Shown here: one piece after another, positions 9,583 through 16,102 of the stretch
Layout: every line of letters begins with the position of its first letter
Position numbering within the stretch: position 1 is the first letter of the stretch
DNA from: Clostridium saccharoperbutylacetonicum N1-4(HMT)
GTDB lineage: Bacteria > Bacillota > Clostridia > Clostridiales > Clostridiaceae
Reading direction: 5' to 3'
Length of the DNA: 64,000 nucleotides
Assembly (NCBI RefSeq): GCF_000340885.1
Contig: NC_020291.1
Coordinates: 2,975,001 to 3,039,000, forward strand
Translations under genes and position numbers: made by a program
The notes under the pieces: generated by a model
The model's input: only the letters and a program-made list of their open reading frames with translations
Database searches by the model: none
Told to the model about the DNA's origin: nothing

Positions 9583-9858
9583 ATGAGTAATATGATGATG
9601 GTTAAGAAAATGGTAAGAGGTGGATTTACACTTAACGAGGCTGATGAATTAATGGATAAATTATCTGAATGTTCTGAGAGACAAGTTATAGACGATCTTA
9701 AGCAAATTGAATTTGAATCATCACTTAAAACCGAACAGGTATTGGAAGATTGTCTTGATACAATATCTGGATTGGAAGCTAATGAAGAAAATATATTGAC
9801 TATTAATCAATGTAAAAGATCATTGGAATTTATTGAAATTGCAACTTCTGAGAGTTGA
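9583..9858 (+). CDS. Hypothetical protein, accessory region
   Basis: 91 residues, acidic and mostly helical, with no signal peptide or membrane segment and a single Cys pair (Cys31, Cys57 region). AAGGTGG ribosome site sits 6-12 bp ahead of the ATG. It directly follows the remnant ending at 9580. I do not recognise a family. The neighbourhood of phage remnants suggests a phage origin, but nothing in the protein shows its role. Confidence 0.55.
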   Translation: MSNMMMVKKMVRGGFTLNEADELMDKLSECSERQVIDDLKQIEFESSLKTEQVLEDCLDTISGLEANEENILTINQCKRSLEFIEIATSES

Positions 9859-9996
9859 AGAGATGATAGTAGCAGAGAAACAAGTTAAAGAATTAATATG
9901 TAATTAATAAAAAAAATGAAATTATGTCGAAAATTATCAACAAATATCCTAACAATATGTTATAATATTTGTAAACTATAACATAGGAGGAATCAA

Positions 9997-10170
9997 ATGA
10001 TAAAAGAATGTAAAAAAGGTTATGATGTGAATGTAAGAAAAATTGGTACACAGACAAATATAATTCTACCTTTTGCAAATGATGGCGCAAATTTAAGATG
10101 TAAAACTGAGAAGTGTGAATTTATTGAAACATGTGAGTATAAAGATTATATAAATAATACAAAGAAATAA
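9997..10170 (+). CDS. Small Cys-containing protein (57 aa)
   Basis: 57 residues starting at ATG 9997 with a textbook AGGAGG ribosome site 7 bp upstream; a TATAAT at 9961 could be its -10 box. Cys at 5, 36, 40 and 47 give a C-x3-C-x6-C pattern (RCKTEKCEFIETCEY) that could bind a metal. It ends before a clear terminator at 10185. The strong translation signal, own promoter-like box and own terminator argue it is a real single-gene unit. Function unknown. Confidence 0.6.
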   Translation: MIKECKKGYDVNVRKIGTQTNIILPFANDGANLRCKTEKCEFIETCEYKDYINNTKK

Positions 10171-10184
10171 ATTAGATTATATAG

Positions 10185-10222
10185 AGGTGTGAGTAAAATA
10201 AAAACTCACATCTTTTGTTTTA
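10185..10222 (+). terminator. Terminator after the 57-aa gene
   Basis: AGGTGTGAGT (10185-10194) pairs with ACTCACATCT (10204-10213), one G-U pair, followed by TTTTGTTTTAT. Confidence 0.8.
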
Positions 10223-10573
10223 TATAAAGTTTTTATTACGCATCGCTTCCCAAAAAGAGAAAATAGGGTATAGGCTGGTAACTATAATCTTTGCTTATAG
10301 TGTCTAGATAAGCATAAAATTATGTACTTAAATAATTACGAAATTAGCACTTGTCTTTGGTAGGATGGAGTGCCTTTTTCAAAGGACTACTGAATTGATA
10401 TGTAAACAAATACTAAATCACTGATGAAGCACTACTTGGTTGGGGTGCTTTTTCTTTTATTATTTTTTATGTTAAAAATATTATAATTATTTAAATACAA
10501 TATAAAAATGAAAAATAAATTTAAATAAGTGGACAACCGACTAAACAGGTTGTTGAAAAAGGAAGGAATTATT
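10223..10573 (+). other. Non-coding stretch with two tandem terminator-like hairpins
   Basis: No credible reading frame. Contains GCTTAT (10293) pairing with ATAAGC (10308), and two related GCAC/GTGC hairpins each followed by T-runs: 10347-10378 (GCACT/AGTGC, then CTTTTTC) and 10428-10456 (AGCACT/GGTGCT, then TTTTTC). The two share the loop text CTT.GGT.GG, so they look like a duplicated terminator. A short transcript ending here is possible. Confidence 0.45.
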
Positions 10574-10969
10574 ATGTGTAAAATTAATGGAGTATATTTA
10601 ATTAAAAACAATGTGACTAAAAGAATTAGAATAGGCTCAGCAACTGATATTGATAAGAGATTTAGCCACTATAAGAGTCAGTTAGCAAATGGATTAGGTA
10701 ATAAAAACATGGTTGAAGATGTTGTTAATTATGGATTAGACAGTTTTGAGTTTATTGTATTAGAGGAATGTGCTATAGAAGATTTATTTAAGACAGAACA
10801 AAAGTATATGAATTTATATAGTGATTGCTTTGATAAAGACTATGGATATAACAGTAATATGGTTAGGAAAAGAGAAAAATATATTAGAAATTTAGACAAA
10901 GCAAAAGAATATAAGGAAAAGCGTTCTAAGATAATTTATGGAATTAGATGCATTAGTAAAAGTTGTTAG
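10574..10969 (+). CDS. GIY-YIG domain protein
   Basis: 131 residues from ATG 10574, which has AAGGAAGG at a normal distance; a GTG at 10529 is also in frame but has no good ribosome site. The N-terminal part has the GIY-YIG nuclease pattern: GVYLIKN, then RIRIGSATDIDKRFSHYKSQL, and a conserved Glu-rich segment further on (LEECAIEDLFKTEQKYMNLY). Such domains occur in homing endonucleases and phage proteins. The C terminus is Lys/Arg rich and ends in a short run that may be altered by decay. Activity cannot be judged. Confidence 0.7.
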   Translation: MCKINGVYLIKNNVTKRIRIGSATDIDKRFSHYKSQLANGLGNKNMVEDVVNYGLDSFEFIVLEECAIEDLFKTEQKYMNLYSDCFDKDYGYNSNMVRKREKYIRNLDKAKEYKEKRSKIIYGIRCISKSC

Positions 10970-11090
10970 AGACAATGGCACTAATTTAAAAGTTACTTGT
11001 GTTCTTTTGTTAGTGTATGTTTTGATAAATACTGCAATGGATATTGTTTGGGAGAGTAAGGGTAAAAATAATGGGAAAGAGATTTTATAG
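10938..11090 (+). CDS. Possible 50-aa membrane peptide
   Basis: Frame open from ATG 10938 to 11090, 50 residues, overlapping the ends of both neighbours in other frames. It has one hydrophobic segment (about 17-36, VTCVLLLVYVLINTAMDIVW). Ribosome site is weak. Small overlapping membrane peptides are common in phage, but this may be chance. Confidence 0.25.
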   Translation: MELDALVKVVRDNGTNLKVTCVLLLVYVLINTAMDIVWESKGKNNGKEIL

Positions 11091-11456
11091 TAAAAAAATT
11101 ACTGATTCAGATGGAATTAAGTGGGATTCTGAAACTGAATACAATTATTATCAATACATATTGAAAAATAAGGACAAACTAGGAATTAATAATGTTCAAA
11201 GGCAAGTTAAATATATAATTCAAAATAAATTTAGAGATAAGAATAATAAGGCAGTTAGGGAGATATCTTTAACTGTCGATTTTGTATTGGAGTTCTTACT
11301 ACTGGTGAAATGATTATGGTTGATTGTAAAGGTTGCAAGGAAACGATAGAAGAAACTTTTAAAATTAAGTGGAAAATGATGAAGTTAAAATATCCTTAAT
11401 ATGATTATAAAGTTGTAGTTTGGAATAAGAAATTAAAAGAATTTATGGAAAATTAA
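11071..11456 (+). pseudogene. Frameshifted DUF1064-like phage nuclease
   Basis: From ATG 11071 the frame reads GKRFYSKKITDSDGIKWDSETEYNYY.. to about 11290, where it shifts. A different frame then continues TTGEMIMVDCKGCKETIEETFKIKWKMMKLKYP, hits a stop at 11398 and continues YDYKVVVWNKKLKEF to 11456. The order SETE.., VDFVLE, VDCKG resembles the PD-(D/E)XK-like core of DUF1064 proteins found in phage replication modules. One frameshift and one stop make it a pseudogene. Confidence 0.65.
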
Positions 11457-11525
11457 AATTAATTTGGAAAATAAAAAGGAATTTTACATTCCTTGTATAA
11501 TGTATTATATAGAGGAGGTGAAGGA

Positions 11526-11927
11526 ATGAAAAAGTTAATTGTTATAGCACTTACCGCTTGTACGTTATTTGGTTCTACAATTAGCGCATCAGCATCTGTA
11601 TTTAATGGAAGCCAACCGACTAAAATTAATGCAACAGACATTAGTAATTTATTTGGTGGAAAAGAACCAACTAAAATTAATGGAACAGATTTAAGTAATT
11701 TATTTGGTGGTTCTCAACAAACAAATGCCATTACAAATTATAGTAAACTAGGAGTCGGACATTGGACTTCCTTGACAGGAGATTCAATAAAAGTTGTGTC
11801 TGGATCGGAATATGTTACTATACAAGGTATGATTGTAATTGGAAAAGCACCTGGAACAGCTGTAATTGACGCATACAAAAATGGAGTTTTATATTCACGA
11901 CAATATCTTACTATTGTTAGGTATTAA
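11526..11927 (+). CDS. Small secreted protein with a tandem PTKINxTDxSNLFGG repeat
   Basis: 133 residues from ATG 11526 (GGAGGTG 8 bp upstream). A signal peptide (about 1-23, MKKLIVIALTACTLFGSTISASA) is followed by two copies of an 18-residue unit, PTKINATDISNLFGG and PTKINGTDLSNLFGG, and then a compact beta-rich domain (about 75-133) that resembles a short bacterial Ig-like (BIG2) fold: VTIQGMIVIGKAPGTAVIDAY. It is one of several secreted Ig-like proteins in this accessory region. Role unknown; surface or extracellular location is inferred from the signal peptide. Confidence 0.65.
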   Translation: MKKLIVIALTACTLFGSTISASASVFNGSQPTKINATDISNLFGGKEPTKINGTDLSNLFGGSQQTNAITNYSKLGVGHWTSLTGDSIKVVSGSEYVTIQGMIVIGKAPGTAVIDAYKNGVLYSRQYLTIVRY

Positions 11928-11952
11928 AGAATGTAGAATTACATAAAAACTG

Positions 11953-11985
11953 AAAGAACTCTAGAAATAGGGTTCTTTTATTATA
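11953..11985 (+). terminator. Terminator after the 133-aa secreted protein
   Basis: AAAGAACTCT (11953-11962) pairs with AGGGTTCTTT (11969-11978), then TTATT. Confidence 0.75.
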
Positions 11986-12012
11986 CTAATTTGTAGAACT
12001 TAATAAAGTATT

Positions 12013-12041
12013 TTGCCATCTTTTACATAATTGTATATATT
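12013..12041 (+). promoter_or_regulatory. Shared promoter motif, copy 1
   Basis: TTGCCA (12013-12018), 17-bp spacer, TATATT (12036-12041), 12 bp ahead of the 41-aa gene. The text TTGCCATCTTTT.CATAATTGTAT recurs at 12634. Confidence 0.55.
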
Positions 12042-12053
12042 GGGGTGAAATTT

Positions 12054-12179
12054 ATGAATGATGTGAAATTCTTAAAATATATTATGAAAAAAGAAAATAA
12101 ACTAGAAGATGACTACGATATGAAAGAGTTATTCAATATAGCAAAAGAAATGGAGTTGCACCTATTAAATAAAAAATAA
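12054..12179 (+). CDS. Small hypothetical protein (41 aa)
   Basis: 41 residues, charged and helical (MNDVKFLKYIMKKEN..), with TTGGGGTGA ahead of the ATG as ribosome site and a promoter-like element immediately upstream. No family recognised. Kept because transcription and translation signals are both well placed. Confidence 0.4.
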   Translation: MNDVKFLKYIMKKENKLEDDYDMKELFNIAKEMELHLLNKK

Positions 12180-12233
12180 ATAGATATTTATTGAAATAAC
12201 TTTACAAACAGGGTTCCTAGTATTTACATAATC

Positions 12234-12263
12234 ATGCCACTTTTTATATAATAAGGATATAAT
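12234..12263 (+). promoter_or_regulatory. Shared promoter motif, copy 3
   Basis: ATGCCA (12234-12239), 18-bp spacer, TATAAT (12258-12263). The preceding TATTTACATAATCATGC is also found at 19480-19496 ahead of the cell-wall-binding protein gene. Confidence 0.5.
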
Positions 12264-12282
12264 TATATGGAAGGTGGACAAT

Positions 12283-12604
12283 ATGAATAATGAACCTATT
12301 AATATATATAAAGATACATTTAAAAGAATAAGTAAAATAGAGAATCATGAAATAAATTGTTATTATTTCTTTATATAATAATTGCGGTACTTTTCTTTTA
12401 TGCAGATATTCTGATCTGAAGAAAGAAAATCATTTTGGATGTTGCTTTATATATAGAACTATCTTAAAAGAACTAAAAGAAGAAATTAACTTTCATGACA
12501 AAGACGTTATTAATGAAGCTGCAATCACAAACAATAAATCAACAATAATTAAAATAGAAAAAGATATTAATGATATTAGGAAGTTTATGGGGATGAAATG
12601 TTAA
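12283..12604 (+). pseudogene. Frameshifted hypothetical gene
   Basis: ATG 12283 with GGAAGGTGG upstream opens a frame of 31 residues ending at 12378. The continuation NCGTFLLCRYSDLKKENHFGC.. is in another frame and runs to 12604, about 75 residues. The two parts join across a TATAATAAT run near 12372, a likely slippage or indel site. Family not recognised. Either a pseudogene or, less likely, programmed frameshifting. Confidence 0.5.
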
Positions 12605-12633
12605 TTTATATACTTGCATAATTTTAGAGGAGT

Positions 12634-12662
12634 TTGCCATCTTTTGTATAATTGTATTATAT
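12634..12662 (+). promoter_or_regulatory. Shared promoter motif, copy 2
   Basis: TTGCCA (12634-12639), 17 bp, TTATAT (12657-12662), just ahead of the 103-aa gene; nearly the same as the element at 12013. Confidence 0.5.
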
Positions 12663-12682
12663 GGAAGATGGTGAGAAAAGAA

Positions 12683-12994
12683 ATGACAGAAGAACAAGTG
12701 AAACAAGAATTAGATTATTTAAGGGCTCAAAAGGAAAATCCAACAGGTAATTATAGAAAATATTTAGTTAGGTCATATGAGTATATATTAAATAAGAGTA
12801 AAGAAAATAATACAGAATTGGCTAAAACTAATCTTAGAGAAATGATTGATTATGTTTATGAAGGATCGCCAGATCATATGGGTAACGAATTAGTTGTGAA
12901 TTATCAAAAAGATTTGAAAAATTTAGGTTATATAAAGAAATTAAAAGAAAATGGTGAATGGCGAGTATATATAATTAAAGAATTGGATTTTTAA
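12683..12994 (+). CDS. Hypothetical protein (103 aa)
   Basis: 103 residues from ATG 12683, chosen because GGTGAG (12670-12675) sits 7 bp upstream and the promoter element at 12634-12662 would lie inside any longer reading. Helical N-terminal half (MTEEQVKQELDYLRAQKEN..) and a C-terminal half ending in a beta-like run (YIKKLKENGEWRVYIIKELDF). No Cys, signal or membrane segment. Not recognised. It ends ahead of a terminator. Confidence 0.55.
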   Translation: MTEEQVKQELDYLRAQKENPTGNYRKYLVRSYEYILNKSKENNTELAKTNLREMIDYVYEGSPDHMGNELVVNYQKDLKNLGYIKKLKENGEWRVYIIKELDF

Positions 12995-13010
12995 AAAAGG
13001 ATTCTAAATT

Positions 13011-13036
13011 AGGGCACAAAATGTGCTCTTTTATTA
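13011..13036 (+). terminator. Terminator after the 103-aa gene
   Basis: AGGGCACA (13011-13018) pairs with TGTGCTCT (13022-13029), followed by TTTATT. Confidence 0.75.
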
Positions 13037-13066
13037 TGCAGAAAATTGAGTTTAGGAGGATTTGAA

Positions 13067-13316
13067 TTGGATAAATTTTTAGCGATAGTAAATATAATTG
13101 TATTTGGAATAATGTTCGCTTAATTTAAAAGAGTATGATGAGGAAAAACATTATGGAGAGGAAAGGTCATATATTTTGATGACTATTAATTCTCGGTTAG
13201 GTACTTCATTAACACAAAAAGACATAGTAGATTTTGTGGGATTAATAAAAGATATTGAAGATTTACTTGATGAAATGAAACAAGAAATGATTCAAGATTG
13301 TCCAGATGAAGATTAA
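13067..13316 (+). pseudogene. Broken small membrane protein gene
   Basis: TTG at 13067 behind TTAGGAGGA starts a hydrophobic segment (DKFLAIVNIIVFGIMFA) that stops at 13123. The following frame continues ..KEYDEEKHYGEERSYILMTI.. and an acidic helical tail to 13316. The pieces look like one single-pass membrane protein interrupted by an indel. No family recognised. Confidence 0.4.
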
Positions 13317-13512
13317 TCAAGTTCTAAATGATTACAATATGCAAAGTAAAATTAATGATTAGAAATTGGCATGTTACATATTTTTCTTTGTAATAGGAAA
13401 AATTAACATAATAATAACGTAATTTAACAATAGAAAAAAAGCAATAATTCCAGGTGTTTATATGCACCTGTTTTTTTATTGCCTAATTTTATAGAAAGAG
13501 AGTGATTTATAA

Positions 13513-14293
13513 ATGAAAATAGCAGTAGATTTTGGCATGGAGTTGGAAGTGACAGAGGAGCGGTTGGTTTTGTAGCTGAAGAAGACATTATAAATGCAGT
13601 CGGAACATTAGTATTGGCTAAACTAGTTACATTAGGCCATACAGTAATTGGAGTAAGACCAACATAAGCTTCAAGTGTTTCAGCTTCACTATGTCAAAGA
13701 TGTCAAAAGGCTGATAATAACAATGTAGATTTTTATGTTAGTTTACATGCAAATGCAGGCGGTGGAGTTGGAACAGAAGTATTTACTTATAATGCTAAAG
13801 AAGTTCCAGAAGCTAGAAATATATTAAATAATATTGTGGCTTTAGGATTTCAAATAGAGTGATTAAGGATGGTTCTGGATTATATGTAGTTAAACATCCT
13901 AGGGCTACAGATATACTTATCAAAATATGTTTCTGCGATACTCAAAGTGATGTTGATAAATATAATTCAATTGGAGCTGAAGCAATATCTAATGCAATTG
14001 TATGTGGATTAACTGGTCAAGTTGTGCAAAATGTAGCAAAGAATTCCAATGGCATATGGAAACAAGATGACAAAGGATTTTGGCATGTTAATAGTGATGG
14101 AACATATCCTCAAAATAAATGGTTTCAATTAGAAAATGATTGGTATTATGCTGATGAAAAAGGATATTGTTATCAAAATAGATGGTTAAAATACAGGGAT
14201 AAATGGTATTACTTTAAGAATGATTGTAAGATGGCAACAAATGAAACAATAATATATAAATTTAATGAGCAAGGGGAGTGGATAGAATGTTAG
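13513..14293 (+). pseudogene. Broken N-acetylmuramoyl-L-alanine amidase with cell-wall-binding repeats
   Basis: ATG 13513 begins MKIAVDFG, then an indel at about 13535 leads into the proper frame HGVGSDRGAVGFVAEED. A TAA interrupts at about 13666, and a second indel near 13853 precedes the intact C-terminal part. Order: Amidase_3 domain (SLHANA present) then aromatic choline-type binding repeats (WKQDDKGFWHVNSDG.., WYYADEKGY.., WYYFKND..). The residue aligned with the catalytic Glu (usual LVE.CFCD) is Lys (LIKICFCD). Two frameshifts, one stop and a lost catalytic residue: a dead phage-type endolysin. The two small genes behind it are holin-like, the usual lysis order. Confidence 0.85.
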
Positions 14294-14499
14294 ATAGAAT
14301 AGTAAACAAATTAACTTCAGGGAGATTTTTAATAACTGTGATACTTACAATAGTATTTGCAATATTGGAAATTAACAATCGATTGAGTACAGAATTTCTT
14401 ACAATTTATACAATGTTAGTGGCTTTTTATTTTGGAAAAGAAAGACAAGACAATGCAGTAAATCAAACAAAAGAAATTGATAAAGCAGAATGGAGGTGA
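14287..14499 (+). CDS. Small membrane protein of the lysis module
   Basis: 70 residues from ATG 14287, overlapping the end of the amidase remnant; AGGGGAG lies 9 bp upstream. Two hydrophobic segments (about 13-31 ..FLITVILTIVFAILEI.. and 37-52 ..EFLTIYTMLVAFYFG) and a charged tail. Size, topology and position between amidase and the BhlA-like gene fit a phage holin or holin-accessory protein; no specific family recognised. Confidence 0.6.
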   Translation: MLDRIVNKLTSGRFLITVILTIVFAILEINNRLSTEFLTIYTMLVAFYFGKERQDNAVNQTKEIDKAEWR

Positions 14500-14504
14500 C
14501 AATA

Positions 14505-14777
14505 ATGGATTTAACAGCTATGGGGAGTTTAATAGGAAGCGTTGGATTTCCTATTGGACTAGCATTGATAATTATTTATGGTGTTTATAGAGGATTTAAA
14601 GCATTATGTGATAAATTTTTTAAACCAATATTAGATGAATTTTTAAAGTTACTTAGTACAATAACTGAGAATAATAAAGTATTGGTGGAAACTAATGCTT
14701 CATTTGTGGGTAATATAAATACTAAAATGGAAGACATAGAACAAAAAGTGGATAGAATAATGGAAAAGTTAGGGTAG
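14505..14777 (+). CDS. BhlA/UviB-like holin
   Basis: 90 residues from ATG 14505 (GGAGGTG 6 bp upstream; an ATG at 14490 would overlap the ribosome site). One N-terminal membrane segment (about 13-32, VGFPIGLALIIIYGVYRGF) followed by an amphipathic, coiled-coil tail. This matches the layout of BhlA/UviB holin-like proteins of clostridial phages and bacteriocin loci. It directly follows the 70-aa membrane gene and ends the lysis module. Confidence 0.65.
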   Translation: MDLTAMGSLIGSVGFPIGLALIIIYGVYRGFKALCDKFFKPILDEFLKLLSTITENNKVLVETNASFVGNINTKMEDIEQKVDRIMEKLG

Positions 14778-14817
14778 TATAGGGATAATGGATAGGAGAA
14801 TTGTTCTTAAATTCGTA

Positions 14818-14936
14818 TTACACAGTAAATATTTAATATGTTATAATATTTAAGGCTAAATTGCACAACTAGCCAATACATAATAGGGATAGTATAGACA
14901 GGAGAAATTCTTGTTTTGCTATCCCTATCTTTTTCT
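14818..14936 (+). ncRNA. Possible short transcript with two hairpins and a terminator
   Basis: TTACAC (14818) - 18 bp - TATAAT (14842-14847), then GGCTA (14854) pairing with TAGCC (14870), then a terminator: GGGATAG (14885-14891) with CTATCCC (14919-14925) and TATCTTTTTC. Either a small RNA of about 80 nt with its own promoter or the terminator of the holin genes. The string ATGTTATAATATTT also occurs ahead of the 57-aa gene at 9957. Confidence 0.4.
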
Positions 14937-14966
14937 TTTATTTTACTTATAGAATCACATTAATAA

Positions 14967-14995
14967 TTTACATGCATTTCTATTTATGGTATAAT
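14967..14995 (+). promoter_or_regulatory. Strong sigma-A promoter for a putative antitoxin RNA
   Basis: TTTACA (14967-14972), exactly 17 bp, TATAAT (14990-14995): close to full consensus. No protein-coding frame follows on this strand, so the product is probably a non-coding RNA starting near 15002. Confidence 0.65.
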
Positions 14996-15001
14996 AAGAC
15001 T

Positions 15002-15115
15002 TGTATTTTGAGTAGGATAAGTTGTTAAGTTGTACTTGATAATTTAATGAAATAAAAGGACTTTCTAATTATATTATTTGCCATCTCACGTGAGTACCAT
15101 TCACGCTTTTAATTA
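15002..15115 (+). ncRNA. Putative antisense antitoxin RNA
   Basis: Inferred transcript from the promoter at 14967-14995 to a hairpin plus T-run (CGTGA 15090-15094 with TCACG 15101-15106, then CTTTT). It runs toward and overlaps the 3' end expected for the toxin mRNA on the opposite strand, the arrangement of Firmicutes type I systems such as txpA/RatA and bsrG/SR4. A larger inverted repeat (AAAGGA..AATTATATTA at 15055 with TAATATAATT..TCCTTT to 15135) can end transcription in both directions. Start and end are predictions. Confidence 0.5.
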
Positions 15116-15162
15116 ATATAATTATACTAATCCTTTAAATTTTACTTTTGTATATCAATTTA

Positions 15163-15276
15163 TTATTTAAAGCATTTTAGAATTACGGAGACTAAATTAA
15201 ATAGAGATCCAAGAAAAACAAATATATCTTTCACTAGTTCTTTATCGAAACGTTTTCTGCTAAGTCTACGTTTCAT
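15163..15276 (-). CDS. Putative type I toxin peptide (37 aa, membrane)
   Basis: Minus-strand frame of 37 residues from ATG at 15276: basic start MKRRLSRKRFDKELVKD, a hydrophobic segment IFVFLGSLFNLVSVILKCF and a Lys end. AGGAGG lies 8 bp ahead of the start, inside the loop of a perfect hairpin (ATCGC/GCGAT, plus-strand 15281-15295) that would hide it in the full-length mRNA. A minus-strand promoter TTGTAT-17-TATACT lies at 15322-15350. Size, charge, membrane segment, sequestered ribosome site and convergent RNA promoter fit type I toxins. No family hit could be tested. Confidence 0.6.
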   Translation of the reverse strand: MKRRLSRKRFDKELVKDIFVFLGSLFNLVSVILKCFK

Positions 15277-15321
15277 GTGTATCGCCTCCTGCGATGTATA
15301 AATATTCGAGATGGCATGTTA

Positions 15322-15350
15322 AGTATATCATTATATGGTAAAAAATACAA
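15322..15350 (-). promoter_or_regulatory. Promoter of the putative toxin gene
   Basis: On the minus strand: TTGTAT (plus coordinates 15345-15350), 17-bp spacer, TATACT (15322-15327). Predicted start near 15315 gives a leader of about 40 nt containing the hairpin-borne ribosome site. Confidence 0.5.
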
Positions 15351-15384
15351 TTTCGAAGACTTGAAATAATAAGTAGGAGGCTTA

Positions 15385-15410
15385 AAATAATAATATAAAT
15401 ATTATTATTT
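15385..15410. repeat. Perfect AT palindrome
   Basis: AAATAATAATAT (15385-15396) and ATATTATTATTT (15399-15410) with a 2-nt loop; AT only. An AGGAGG just ahead (15375) is not followed by a credible gene. The stretch 15411-15652 holds no gene; 15573-15600 matches the 3' end of the integrase remnant (8120-8147). Confidence 0.5.
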
Positions 15411-15652
15411 CGAATTTAGTACAAGTTATACTAGATTCTTTTTTGTTGTTGGAAAATATGGCATATATAATATTAGTTAAGAATTAATATATTGAAAGTG
15501 TTTTTTTGCCTAAAATTCTTAAAAAATAAATAGATGGTAATATAGTAGGTTACTTCAAGCTATGTCTATCTGATAATTATTAGGAAAGAATCTTACAACT
15601 TAAGAAATTGATTCAAGTATAAAAATAATAAAGAATCTTTTGGCAATATGCT

Positions 15653-15846
15653 ACAAAATAAAAATAGAACAGCCTGCTAGGGTGTAACAGACTATTCTAA
15701 ATACTGGCTAATATGTATTATTTAAGGGGTAAATAATAATGCTTTAACTACTTTATGTTTTTATTATATGATTCTTTTGTGACAGTATTATGTCAGGTAG
15801 ATTAAATTAATATAAATACTTTCTTAAATATAATTAAGGTTTAAGG
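15653..15846 (+). repeat. Hairpin repeat, copy 3
   Basis: Best match to 9048-9229: A-rich run, hairpin (15667-15678 with 15685-15697), ATACTG, then TGTGACAGTATTATGTCAGG, GATTAAATTAA and CTTAAATATAATTAAGGTTTA. It is preceded at 15573-15600 by sequence like the end of the integrase pseudogene, so an integrase tail plus this element has been duplicated. Confidence 0.65.
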
Positions 15847-15934
15847 TCGATTAATATAAAGTAAGTGGAGATGATATTAGAGACTTAAATAAAAAGTTTT
15901 TTCTGTTAGATATTTTAAGCAAGATAGTATAAAT

Positions 15935-16102
15935 ATGGATAATATTATATGTAAAAATTTACTGAAATTCTTAGATATAAAGGAATTTGTATTACGATTA
16001 TTGTTGGATTTAACTGGTATTAGAACTAAAATAAATATAAGGAATGCGCATTCATTTATTATTGAATATAAGGGAGAAATGATAAATGATAAATTACTTT
16101 AA
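15935..16102 (+). CDS. Small protein upstream of the first BIG2 cassette (55 aa)
   Basis: 55-residue frame from ATG 15935 overlapping the start of the next gene. Its core KEFVLRLLLDLTG is repeated in the 30-residue frame at 17361-17453 ahead of the second cassette (AEFVLRFLLDLTN). Conservation of the peptide in both copies suggests a coding origin; ribosome site is weak, so one or both copies may be remnants. Confidence 0.35.
   Translation: MDNIICKNLLKFLDIKEFVLRLLLDLTGIRTKINIRNAHSFIIEYKGEMINDKLL

Noticed and set aside
12283..12604. Programmed frameshift in the small gene
   Set aside because: The junction is an AT run without a classical slippery heptamer and pseudoknot; simple decay is more likely next to other broken genes.
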